NCBI GenBank assembly: GCA_002877855.1
Contig: PNIA01000007.1
Coordinates: 1 to 40,328, forward strand
Length of the DNA stretch: 40,328 nucleotides
Direction of reading: 5' to 3'
DNA from: Caldisphaera sp.
GTDB taxonomy: Archaea; Thermoproteota; Thermoprotei_A; Sulfolobales; Acidilobaceae
This document shows, piece after piece, positions 1 to 7,827 of this stretch. Below the pieces are notes generated by a model. It was not told where the DNA came from and did no database searches. It saw only the letters and a list, made by a program, of their open reading frames with translations. The position numbers and the translations under genes were made by a program. Every line of letters starts with the position of its first letter. Position 1 is the first letter of the stretch.

Positions 1-650
1 TTGCAAATGTAGAAAAATAAGCGTTATTGCTAGGCGTAGTTAATCCTATAGTATATGGAAAACCATTTGTATAGCCCATAATTGAAATTATTGCTGACCA
101 TGTAAAATATGCGGTCAAATCTTTTATTATAGTCTTATTTGTTATCAAATTGGGTTTTAATCTATATTGAGATGAATTTGATCCTAAATAAATAGAATAA
201 TAATTAATTGCATAGTTATAAGCGTTGGCAAAATCATTGCTTACAACTATTGTATTATTATTTTTATAATATATCGGATCTAAATAATTTTTAATCTCAT
301 TAAGTTCGGTTGAATTATAATTTGAAGGCATATTGCCTTGTGATATTAGATCTAAATATAGATGCTTTGCTGTATAAATCTTGAAATAACCTTAACGTAT
401 AACCAGTAAAATCTATACCAAAATATGATCCCATGCCTTCTATGCTGCCATAATCCATAAGTCCATACTTTTGGAAGTAGTATTTTCCCATAATTATTTG
501 TTGTTTAGTAAAAAGTACAGTACAGTTTTGAGATATTACCTCATTCGGCACCGGGGGGAAATTTCTAAACGTATACGCGTATAAAGCAAAAGCAAATACA
601 AACACAAATATAACTGCTACTAAAACAATTTTAGTACTTCCGTTTTCCAT
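1..650 (-). pseudogene. norB: Quinol-type nitric oxide reductase (NorB/qNOR-like), frameshifted and cut by the window edge
   Basis: The qNOR family reduces NO to N2O in the membrane with a heme/non-heme iron centre. Seen: an N-terminal membrane helix (about residues 8-28), then a periplasmic segment with the qNOR-like run FQKYGLMDYGSIEGMGSYFG and DFTGYTL. That frame stops at 315, but another frame continues to position 2 without a stop and carries further qNOR-like text (LKPNLITNKTIIKDLTAYFTW). The two frames are joined if one base is removed in the AAA at 384-386 (TTT on the coding strand), giving ...YTLRLF-KIYTAKHLYLDL... The heme-binding core lies beyond the left edge. The start was set at the ATG at 650 because GGTGA lies 5 nt upstream; the TTG at 662 overlaps that signal. 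Divergent from the HTH_10 gene at 764. Either a real frameshift mutation or a consensus error; the family call is fairly sure. Confidence 0.72.
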
Positions 651-675
651 TATGTTCACCAATTAATAATTAAGG

Positions 676-688
676 TTAAATATATTTA
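676..688 (-). promoter_or_regulatory. Candidate TATA box for the norB-like gene
   Basis: On the minus strand this reads TAAATATATTTAA, centred about 32 nt before the ATG at 650. An archaeal TATA box here would put transcription start close to the GGTGA ribosome site at 656-660. Pattern-based call only. Confidence 0.4.
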
Positions 689-692
689 GGTA

Positions 693-716
693 AGATCCTA
701 ACCTTTTAGGAAATCT
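693..716. promoter_or_regulatory. Imperfect inverted repeat between divergent norB-like and HTH_10 genes
   Basis: AGAT-CCTAA and TTAGG-AA-ATCT form an imperfect dyad with a 4-nt centre, directly upstream of the norB-like TATA box. Its position suits an operator for the divergently encoded regulator at 764, but binding is inference only. Confidence 0.3.
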
Positions 717-763
717 AAATAAAAAAATAAATTTTAGCAATTAAAATTTTAGTAGGGGTTAAA

Positions 764-1396
764 TTGGTTAAGCTTGTAAAGGCTCAAATAAAGATTTACA
801 GAGATGATTGCGAAGTAACTAATGAGATTTATGAAAGAGGAATTAAATTTAAACATTTAAAAGTTAGACCCGGATATGAGGAGAGCATTCATATAATAAA
901 ATTTGAAAACCCGATAGATAGAAATTCTATTAGGGGACTCAGAAACATTTCACAAATCGATAGCAATACCATATTAGCTATTACAAAAAGTTGCAGTGCT
1001 TGTAAAGTTATGTCTCTAGTAAATCTATTAATATTGTCAGCAGAACCTAGTAACAATAACAGCATAGTTTATACAGTATTAGCCAAGAATGACCAACTAA
1101 ATGATGCCATAAAAAAGATCAAAGATAATGGATTAAAAGTTGAGATATTAAGTAAAGTGACATACGAAAATATTGATTTAAGTGAAAAGCAAATTAAAGC
1201 AATTATAACTGCATATAGAATGGGATATTTTTGTAAGGATAGAAAAGCAACGCTAACTCAGGTCGCCCAAAAGCTTAATGTAAAACCATCATCGCTTGAG
1301 GACGTTTTAAGAAGAGGATTAGAAAAAATCTTAAGTAATTACTTTTTAGAACAAGGCCTTATGGACGAAGAAGATATTGAGAGCAATAGGTGTTGA
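764..1396 (+). CDS. HTH_10 (Bat-type) transcriptional regulator
   Basis: A 210-residue protein whose C-terminal part (about 145-197, LSEKQIKAIITAYRMGYF ... TLTQVAQKLNVKPSSLEDVLRR) matches the bacterio-opsin-activator helix-turn-helix (HTH_10), with the usual order of a leading helix, linker and HTH. The N-terminal 140 residues form an unrecognised alpha/beta sensor region with Cys16 and a CxxC pair (Cys77, Cys80), so a thiol- or metal-based signal is possible. Starts at TTG, with GGGG 6-7 nt upstream. The gene is divergent from a nitric oxide reductase-like gene across about 110 nt, so control of that gene (perhaps in response to NO) is a reasonable inference, not shown. Its last 51 nt overlap the convergent membrane-protein gene. 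Stop is TGA. Confidence 0.75.
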   Translation: MVKLVKAQIKIYRDDCEVTNEIYERGIKFKHLKVRPGYEESIHIIKFENPIDRNSIRGLRNISQIDSNTILAITKSCSACKVMSLVNLLILSAEPSNNNSIVYTVLAKNDQLNDAIKKIKDNGLKVEILSKVTYENIDLSEKQIKAIITAYRMGYFCKDRKATLTQVAQKLNVKPSSLEDVLRRGLEKILSNYFLEQGLMDEEDIESNRC

Positions 1397-2113
1397 TAAA
1401 ATTAATAAATGATACATCAATATACTAATTAAAACGAACAATATAGATGAATACATACCTATTCTTCCAATTTTCTTTATTTCTTTAATATTAATAATTT
1501 TATTACCAGAAAGAGATAAAGCGATCAAAGGAAATAAATACAGTGTGACCAAGTAATAATTTCCAGAAACTAAATAAGTCAATGCAATAGCTATTACAAC
1601 TAGAGATAATGTATAACCAATAGTTTTAACTTTCTCAATTTTCCTAAAAGGTAGCTTATATTCAACTATAGAAGCTAAAGTTAAGGTAAACATAATCCAT
1701 GATAATATTATAAGAAATTGATAGATTCTCACATAAGATATCATTGATAACCAAACTAATGACATAGACGACAAGAAGCTACTACCTGAAATGTTAGATA
1801 AGACATATTTTCTCCTTAACGAAGACGTTAAATAAATAATTAACAAAGATACAGATAAAATCAAATATAATGTTAATTTAACTAAAATAATATATGGTAT
1901 TAATAGTATTGCAACCAAAGTAATATTCTTTACTTTCATTTTATTTATTCTTAACCTTAAATAATTAAAATAGTAAATATCAATAATTGCATTAATTATA
2001 ACTATTAATGATATTATGGAAATTTTAGATGATAATCCAAGAGCTAATACCAACGATAATATTAATGAAGATATTAATCCATGTGCCATTGGTGCTTTTT
2101 GCATGAATATCAC
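1346..2113 (-). CDS. Polytopic membrane protein of unknown function
   Basis: A 255-residue very hydrophobic protein with about seven or eight predicted membrane helices and few charged residues; an early PMAHG motif follows the start. It faintly recalls YwiC-like or UbiA-like membrane proteins, but there are no aspartate-rich prenyltransferase motifs, so no function is given. Starts are GTG at 2113 or ATG at 2104; no Shine-Dalgarno is seen, while a T/A-rich TATA-like run (TTTTTTAATTTTTTAA) lies just upstream, so a leaderless transcript is likely. The 3' end overlaps the convergent HTH_10 gene by 51 nt, which is unusual and could allow antisense effects. It lies beside the nitric oxide reductase region but points away from the SCP2-like gene. 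Confidence 0.6.
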   Translation of the reverse strand: MIFMQKAPMAHGLISSLILSLVLALGLSSKISIISLIVIINAIIDIYYFNYLRLRINKMKVKNITLVAILLIPYIILVKLTLYLILSVSLLIIYLTSSLRRKYVLSNISGSSFLSSMSLVWLSMISYVRIYQFLIILSWIMFTLTLASIVEYKLPFRKIEKVKTIGYTLSLVVIAIALTYLVSGNYYLVTLYLFPLIALSLSGNKIINIKEIKKIGRIGMYSSILFVLISILMYHLLILSTPIALNIFFVHKALF

Positions 2114-2219
2114 GATTATTAAAAAATTAAAAAACCTAAATTTACGTTAGCCTAATCTTTAAGGCAAAATAAGTTAGGTTTTTATTCTAGAGAAACTAAT
2201 AATAAAATAGGTGATAAAA

Positions 2220-2642
2220 GTGGGAAATGTAGAATTTCCTAGCAAAGAATGGGCAGAAATTTTTTGTAAAAAAATAAATGAAAACCAAAATTATAAAAAT
2301 ACAGCAAAGGGTTGGAAATGGCCATTGATGTTTAAAGTATCTCAACTACCAGAAAACTTAATTTCAAAATATCCAAGTGGAAGCATAGGAATTAAAGCAG
2401 ATCTATATGAAGGCACGTGCAGAGAAGTAGAATTTTATGAAGACGTAAGCAAATCAACCGCAGACTTCATATTATCTGCATCTTTTAATGATTGGATAAA
2501 AATATTAAATAATGAATTAAACCCAGTTAGCGCGATTTTACAAGGGAAATTAAAACTAGAAAAAGGATCAATGGCTACAGTAATGAGGTTCCCTTCGGCT
2601 GCAGTAGAGCTTGTTAAATCTGCGCAAGAAGCGTCAAAATAA
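2220..2642 (+). CDS. SCP2-like sterol/lipid-transfer domain protein
   Basis: About 140 residues with the SCP2 alpha/beta pattern: an N-terminal helix (SKEWAEIFCKKINENQNYKN), central strands (GSIGIKADLYEGTC, VEFYED), a DWIKILNNELNPVSAILQGKLKLEKGS-like segment typical of the family and a C-terminal helix. SCP2 folds bind lipids or acyl-CoA in a hydrophobic tunnel. The start chosen is GTG 2220, 5 nt after a GGTGA at 2210-2214; an earlier GTG at 2211 would overlap this signal. It is divergent from the membrane protein at 1346-2113 and convergent with the Fe-ADH gene, ending 6 nt from it. A role in carrying acyl chains near the neighbouring ThDP/alcohol-dehydrogenase unit is only a guess. Confidence 0.7.
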   Translation: MGNVEFPSKEWAEIFCKKINENQNYKNTAKGWKWPLMFKVSQLPENLISKYPSGSIGIKADLYEGTCREVEFYEDVSKSTADFILSASFNDWIKILNNELNPVSAILQGKLKLEKGSMATVMRFPSAAVELVKSAQEASK

Positions 2643-2648
2643 TTTTTA

Positions 2649-3815
2649 TTAATATATTTTATTTAATATTTCTTTTATTTCATCTATTGTTGGTGTTACT
2701 GGATTAAAAGCTAAATCAGAATCCCTTAAGGCTAAATTTGCTATTTCATCAATCTTATTCTTATAAACAGCCTCTTTAATTCCAATATCTCTAAGCCTTA
2801 AAGGCTGCCCAATTTTATTATATAAATCTATTAGGTGATCTGTTAAACTATTTTTGACATCAAAACCATCAAGTCTTTCTAAAGCAATTTTTATTTCATC
2901 ATACATTTTTCTTGCATTTTCATTTTTATAATTAAAATCCATTACATAAGGCATAGTTACTGCAACAACCATGCCATGAGGTATATTAAACAGAGATCCG
3001 AGCGGATGAGCTATAGCATGAACCAATCCAACTCCAGAATTTGAAAAGGCTATTCCTGAGAGTGTTGCTGCAAGATGAAGATAGTTAAGAGATTCTTCAT
3101 CAGTTTGATTTTCAACAACTTTTGGCAGATATTTAAAGAACATTCTGGCGGACTGAATTGCCAATCCTTCAGTTAAAGGATTGGAATTGATAGAAACTAT
3201 ACCCTCTATATCGTTTGCAAGACCGTCAATTGCAGTTATAATAAGCTGCCTTTTAGGAAGAGTCTTTATGAAATTAATATCCAAAATGCTTTCGTATGGA
3301 ACAAGTTCATAGTTACCTGATGCATATTTAATTTCATTTTCATTTTCTCTAATCTTTAACACAAATGCAAAGCTTGCATCGCTCCCTGTTCCTGCAGTTG
3401 TTGGTATCGCAATTAGTAACGGTCTTTTATTTTCTATATTTAGAGAAATAAATGGTGATATGTCTTCACTATTTATATCAGGTCTTATTAATTTAACCCT
3501 CAATATTTTAGAAACATCAATTACACTACCCCCTCCAATTGCTACTATCAAATCAATATTTTTCCCCTTAATAAAATCAATTATTTTATCAACAGTTTCT
3601 ATGTTTGGTTCAGGACTAATATCGGAATAGACATATGTTTTTATATTACTCTTTATTAATCCCTCATGAATATTTTTAAATGCATTTATCTTCTCAATTG
3701 TTTTATCTGTTATAATCAAAAAGTTCTTTAAATCAAACATGGAGGAGATATTTAAAAGTTCCTCTAATGAACTCCCCCCATAAAATATTTTTCTAGGAAA
3801 TACTAGCGATACCAT
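2649..3815 (-). CDS. Iron-containing alcohol dehydrogenase
   Basis: A 388-residue group III (Fe-type) NAD(P)-dependent alcohol dehydrogenase. Visible landmarks: FPRKIFYGGSSLEELL at the N terminus, the nucleotide-binding GGGSVIDVSK, PTTAGTGSDAS, and the metal-binding stretch HAIAHPLGSLFNIPHG with two histidine ligands. Length is normal for the family. ATG start with GGTGA close upstream. It follows the ThDP enzyme gene by 9 nt and is surely co-transcribed with it, so it probably reduces the aldehyde or oxidizes the alcohol connected to that enzyme. The substrate cannot be read from the sequence; phosphonate-type (2-oxoacid decarboxylase plus Fe-ADH) and simple fermentative roles are both possible. 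Confidence 0.85.
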   Translation of the reverse strand: MVSLVFPRKIFYGGSSLEELLNISSMFDLKNFLIITDKTIEKINAFKNIHEGLIKSNIKTYVYSDISPEPNIETVDKIIDFIKGKNIDLIVAIGGGSVIDVSKILRVKLIRPDINSEDISPFISLNIENKRPLLIAIPTTAGTGSDASFAFVLKIRENENEIKYASGNYELVPYESILDINFIKTLPKRQLIITAIDGLANDIEGIVSINSNPLTEGLAIQSARMFFKYLPKVVENQTDEESLNYLHLAATLSGIAFSNSGVGLVHAIAHPLGSLFNIPHGMVVAVTMPYVMDFNYKNENARKMYDEIKIALERLDGFDVKNSLTDHLIDLYNKIGQPLRLRDIGIKEAVYKNKIDEIANLALRDSDLAFNPVTPTIDEIKEILNKIY

Positions 3816-3824
3816 AATCTCACC

Positions 3825-5540
3825 TTAAGAAGGCATTTCAACACCCTCTAACCAAATACCGGCTAAAATTTCGAAATGAGGAGGAATCGCATTTTTATCT
3901 ACAATAACATTAATTACTGATGTCTTCTTAGAATCTATAGACCTTCTTAATGCAGGTTTTATATCTTCTGGTTTAGTTACATATTCTCCATGGCATCCCA
4001 TGGCTTCAGCTATCAAATCATATCTTATTTCGGAGAAATCAACTCCCACATGCCTTTTACTGTAATATAGGGTTTGGCCAGCTTTGATCATTCCCCATGA
4101 GCTATCATTTAAAACCAAAATAGTAATTTGCAAATTCTCTCTGCAAGCTGTTTCTAACTCGGCTACATGAAATCCAAAGGCACCATCTCCTGTTATTGCA
4201 TAAACATATTTATCCGGGTTTGTTAGCTTTGCTGCTATCGAAAATGAAATTCCTGATCCGAGATGACCAGAATCTCCGCTAGCAGTGCTTAAATAAGTTC
4301 TAGGCATATAAATTCTGTTTAAATATGAAGCCCAAACTGTTGTATTTCCTCCATCTATTATGGTTATTGAATCCTTTGGGAAAAACTCTCTGGCTTCTCT
4401 GACAACTCTTAAGGGATGAATTGGAATAGAATTGGAATAAGATAAATCTTCCATCGACTTTAGGTATTCCCTTTCAGATTCTTTGTATTTTTCAAGCTTT
4501 TCTGGATAGTCTTTTCTAGGCGGACTATATTTCTTAACAGCTTCTAATAATTGACTTAAAACTATTTTTAAGTCTCCAACTATACCTACTTCTACAGGTC
4601 TATTTAATCCTATGTCTTCTCCAGTAATATCTATATGAATTGTCTTTTGATCTTTAAAATCACCCCAAGCTGGTTGTTTTCCCCAATAGTCCAGATCTCC
4701 TAATCTTGAACCGGCAATTAAAATTACGTCAGCCTCTGATTGAGCTTCTAAAGCACCTGGTAATGATGGAAGAAGAATCGATGGATAATCTTCTGGTATA
4801 CTACCTCTACCTCCAATTGATGTAGTAACAATGGCTTTCAGATAATCAGCAAGCATTTGAGCTTCTTCTGTTGCATTAGATCTTAAAATCCCACCACCTA
4901 AATGAATTAAAGGCATTTTTGCTTTTGTTAAAAGCCTCGCTGCTTCATCTATTAAATTCGGATTTCCTGAAGGACCACTTAATGGTCTATAATTTTCTGG
5001 TTTTAATATCGTTACATTGTTTTCATCTCCTGTTTGATATAAAACATCTACTGCAACATCTAGATGAACAGGTCCTGGTCTACCAGTTAGAGCTTTCCTA
5101 AAAGCCCAGTAAAATAATTCAGGTATTCTATTCCACTGGCTAACATAGGCGTTCCATTTTGTTACAGGCTTTAACAAATTAATTTGATCTAATGCTTGCA
5201 TCGATCCATGATCTGGATATGATTTCCATGATTGATTTTGAGCTGTTATTATAACCATTGGTATACCTTCAGCAAAAGCAGGATAAACTCCTCCTATCAA
5301 ATTTGCTGCGCCAGGACCAACAGTTGCTATAACAACTCCAGGCTTTCCTGTTATTCTTGCATATCCATCAGCTGCATGGGCTGCAGCAGCTTCATGATGA
5401 AAAGTAATGAATTTTATTTTTTTGCCATAAAAAGCATCTAATAATGGATATAACTGATCTCCAGGAACTCCAAAAACGTAATCAATACCTTCATTAACCA
5501 ACAAGCGCTTTATAACTTCACCACCAGTTATTCTTCCCAT
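3825..5540 (-). CDS. ThDP-dependent enzyme, acetolactate synthase/2-oxoacid decarboxylase-like
   Basis: About 571 residues with the three-domain ThDP fold: N-terminal Pyr domain with the cofactor-activating Glu in FHHEAAAAHAADGYAR, a central FAD/ADP-like domain (PLIHLGGGI, ADVILIAGSRLGD) and a C-terminal PP domain with the metal-binding GDG motif (ITGDGAFGFHVAELETACRE...LNDSSWG). Length matches acetolactate synthase, but the window also has an ilvB in an ilv operon and there is no regulatory-subunit gene here. This copy is therefore probably a catabolic relative (2-oxoacid decarboxylase, 2-hydroxyacyl-CoA lyase or acetolactate-forming enzyme). Start at ATG 5540, after GGTGA; a GTG 6 nt earlier is less likely. 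In one operon with the Fe-ADH. Exact substrate unknown. Confidence 0.8.
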   Translation of the reverse strand: MGRITGGEVIKRLLVNEGIDYVFGVPGDQLYPLLDAFYGKKIKFITFHHEAAAAHAADGYARITGKPGVVIATVGPGAANLIGGVYPAFAEGIPMVIITAQNQSWKSYPDHGSMQALDQINLLKPVTKWNAYVSQWNRIPELFYWAFRKALTGRPGPVHLDVAVDVLYQTGDENNVTILKPENYRPLSGPSGNPNLIDEAARLLTKAKMPLIHLGGGILRSNATEEAQMLADYLKAIVTTSIGGRGSIPEDYPSILLPSLPGALEAQSEADVILIAGSRLGDLDYWGKQPAWGDFKDQKTIHIDITGEDIGLNRPVEVGIVGDLKIVLSQLLEAVKKYSPPRKDYPEKLEKYKESEREYLKSMEDLSYSNSIPIHPLRVVREAREFFPKDSITIIDGGNTTVWASYLNRIYMPRTYLSTASGDSGHLGSGISFSIAAKLTNPDKYVYAITGDGAFGFHVAELETACRENLQITILVLNDSSWGMIKAGQTLYYSKRHVGVDFSEIRYDLIAEAMGCHGEYVTKPEDIKPALRRSIDSKKTSVINVIVDKNAIPPHFEILAGIWLEGVEMPS

Positions 5541-5658
5541 AATCACTCACCAAGCACAACCAAATTATAATCTATAACTAAAAATAAAATACATTAATGA
5601 ATACAAATTAATAATAATATTAATTTAAAAATTAATTTAAAAATTTGAACAATTATCA

Positions 5659-6540
5659 TTAACCTATTTTTATACTATCCCTCTTTAATTGGCCTGTTAC
5701 GCAGTGAATCCCTCCCCCACCCTTCACTACCTCATCAATTTTATTTAAAATTACATCAACCGCATTATCTTCTAGTATTTTTCTTACAGTATTGCATCCT
5801 TCTCCAATTACAATTTTATTTGGCGCCAATGCAACTGAATTAAGGCATAATCTAGCCTTTAAATCACTAGATACATCCCCATATTCTACAGTTATTATAT
5901 TAAATCCTAGCTTTCTTAGTTGATCTGCTATATCCCATGGAAAAAGCTGCCTAATAGTAATAATTGTATCCTCATTTACTTGAGATACATACTCGTCTAT
6001 GTGTATCTTGCTCATTGGTGTTTGAATTTCTAATATATTTTTAAAACCCATTGATTGCATTAAAGAAACGAAAGCCTCAACTCCATTTTTATTATTTCTT
6101 TCCCCTATACCAACTAAGGCAGTTTCGCTGTTTAATATTAGTGCGTTCCCACCCTCAAAAATTTCAACACCTTGCATTTTCTTTATTATATTATAGTTTA
6201 ATTCTCTTAATGCCTTTTCATATTCTAATTCTTCTCCTTTTCTAACATCATATTTAAAATTTGAAATTATAGCACCTTTTGGCGTCATCAGAAAAGAATC
6301 TCTAGAATATACAGCATTTGGTTTATCCTCTAACCCTTGAACAAGGTTAACCTTAACTCCTTCTTTTTTATATAGATCTATAAGATCAATTATTTCCTTT
6401 TTGAATTCTTCTTTATCTATATTTGGAGCAGAAAAAAGATATTTATTATAATTTTTATCATTTACGAGTTCCAGCTCTTTCCCAGGAACATGCATCATTA
6501 CTTCTCTTAATTTCCCTACCTCTGAATCTAAATAATCCAT
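5659..6540 (-). CDS. Arginine deiminase/amidinotransferase-fold enzyme (PF02274-like)
   Basis: About 293 residues of the guanidino-group-modifying superfamily, which attacks guanidines through a Cys thiol. Visible catalytic landmarks: Asp in YSRDSF, Glu in FEGGN (family members usually have EGGD/GGD), His and Asp in HIDEYVS, and the nucleophile in GGGGIHCVTGQL near the C terminus. Length is closer to DDAH-type hydrolases than to classical arginine deiminase of about 410 residues, so arginine, agmatine and methylarginines are all candidates. Start taken as the ATG at 6540, because GGAGG and GAGGT lie just upstream and are inside the longer TTG frame from 6561. No carbamate kinase or ornithine transcarbamoylase is nearby, so a full deiminase pathway is not shown here. 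Confidence 0.75.
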   Translation of the reverse strand: MDYLDSEVGKLREVMMHVPGKELELVNDKNYNKYLFSAPNIDKEEFKKEIIDLIDLYKKEGVKVNLVQGLEDKPNAVYSRDSFLMTPKGAIISNFKYDVRKGEELEYEKALRELNYNIIKKMQGVEIFEGGNALILNSETALVGIGERNNKNGVEAFVSLMQSMGFKNILEIQTPMSKIHIDEYVSQVNEDTIITIRQLFPWDIADQLRKLGFNIITVEYGDVSSDLKARLCLNSVALAPNKIVIGEGCNTVRKILEDNAVDVILNKIDEVVKGGGGIHCVTGQLKRDSIKIG

Positions 6541-6635
6541 ATACCTCAATCCTCCCTCCAAGAATTTTTTAGATATCTAACCTAAATATATTGTTAAATT
6601 AAGATTTTCTTTTGTTCTAAATGCAGTTTTGTTTA

Positions 6636-7727
6636 TTATCTTACATCTTTAAAAAATAAATAAAAGCCCAAAGTCGCTATAGAATAGAGACAAGATGTTA
6701 TGAAAAAAGGTATGTCAAGCCTACCTAAATAAAATAAATAACCTCCTATTGATGGTCCAAAACTTCTTGGTATTGAATCTATTAAATTTATTAAGCTCTG
6801 CCCTCTGGCCCTTTCTTCTTTAGGAATAAGATTTAATATAAATGAGCTAAACAAGGGACCAGTCATATTCATGGCTGTATTTCTCAAAACAAATATTAAC
6901 GTGGCCAAATAATAAGAATTTACTAATGGAAGCAGTATTAGCAATATAATTCCCAAAATATGAGTATAGACTATTGCCTTTACTCTACCAAAAATTTTTG
7001 AGAGCTTAGGAGAGAAAAGAGTAGTTATTGCTAATGATGCATCTGATATAGCAAATACTGGACTCATTTGTTGAGCACTTACATTAAACCTCAAATAAAA
7101 CCATAGAGACATTATAGGTAAAATTAAACCTGCTCCCAAGCCTATAAAGGATCCAACTGAAAGCTTTGCTACCTTATTTATGGACTTGAGTCTAATATCA
7201 ATTTTTCCCATTCCTTTATATTCTTCTTTTACAAATAAGAGAAGGATCGCTGCCAACGTAACTATAAATAAGTTTATTAAAATTATGTACCTTAATGATA
7301 TAAAAATTGGTAATAATGCTCCTAAAATAGATAGGAATGTACTGGAAGAATATGCTATACTTAAATTTTTATCTAGGTCTCTAGATTTTTCTGCCATAAG
7401 AGCACCAATTAATCCTCCTCCACCCATTAAAGTTGACATTAGAATACCAAAAGGGATGCCTAAAAATAAAATAAATAAACCTGTTATACTTATTGCTCTA
7501 CTTAATATTGCGAATTTTTTCCTTCCATAGGCATCGCCAAAAATAGAAAGAGTTATTGATAGCATAGATCCAATAAGCATTTGACCTGTTAAAAGAAAAC
7601 CAATTATCGCAGAATTTAATCCTAAGTCTTTAAGATATAATGGATTTACCAATTGAGAGGATCCAAAAATTATACCATTTAATGACATAACAGTTATTAA
7701 TATACCTTCTTGTTTTCTTACCTTCAA
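6636..7727 (-). CDS. MFS transporter
   Basis: A 363-residue polytopic protein with 11-12 predicted helices. The loop between helices 2 and 3 has the MFS signature form FGDAYGRKKFAILSR, and a second conserved loop (LSKIFGRVKAIVY) starts the C-terminal half; PKEERARGQSLINLI matches the loop before helix 11 in drug/metabolite MFS proteins. The length is slightly short but complete. TTG start with GGGAG about 10 nt upstream. It follows the deiminase-fold gene's strand, about 95 nt upstream of that gene, so they may share a transcript and the substrate may be related. Substrate unknown. Confidence 0.8.
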   Translation of the reverse strand: MKVRKQEGILITVMSLNGIIFGSSQLVNPLYLKDLGLNSAIIGFLLTGQMLIGSMLSITLSIFGDAYGRKKFAILSRAISITGLFILFLGIPFGILMSTLMGGGGLIGALMAEKSRDLDKNLSIAYSSSTFLSILGALLPIFISLRYIILINLFIVTLAAILLLFVKEEYKGMGKIDIRLKSINKVAKLSVGSFIGLGAGLILPIMSLWFYLRFNVSAQQMSPVFAISDASLAITTLFSPKLSKIFGRVKAIVYTHILGIILLILLPLVNSYYLATLIFVLRNTAMNMTGPLFSSFILNLIPKEERARGQSLINLIDSIPRSFGPSIGGYLFYLGRLDIPFFITSCLYSIATLGFYLFFKDVR

Positions 7728-7827
7728 CTTTTAACAGCTCCCTATCAGTTAAATCCAAATTTTTACTAAAGAAATTGGCATAAAAACCTCTACTAATAAA
7801 TAAAATTACAAATAAAAAATGATTATA

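Noticed and set aside
4919..5441. Short open frames opposite the ThDP gene and similar antisense frames elsewhere (for example 13034-13258, 25829-26053, 35121-35615)
   Set aside because: They lie wholly inside well-supported genes on the other strand, and have low-complexity, non-family sequence.
3825..5540. Classical pyruvate decarboxylase because of the HH in FHHEAAAAHAADGYAR
   Set aside because: The catalytic HH of that enzyme lies later in the chain; here the His pair just precedes the conserved ThDP Glu, as in acetolactate-synthase-like proteins.
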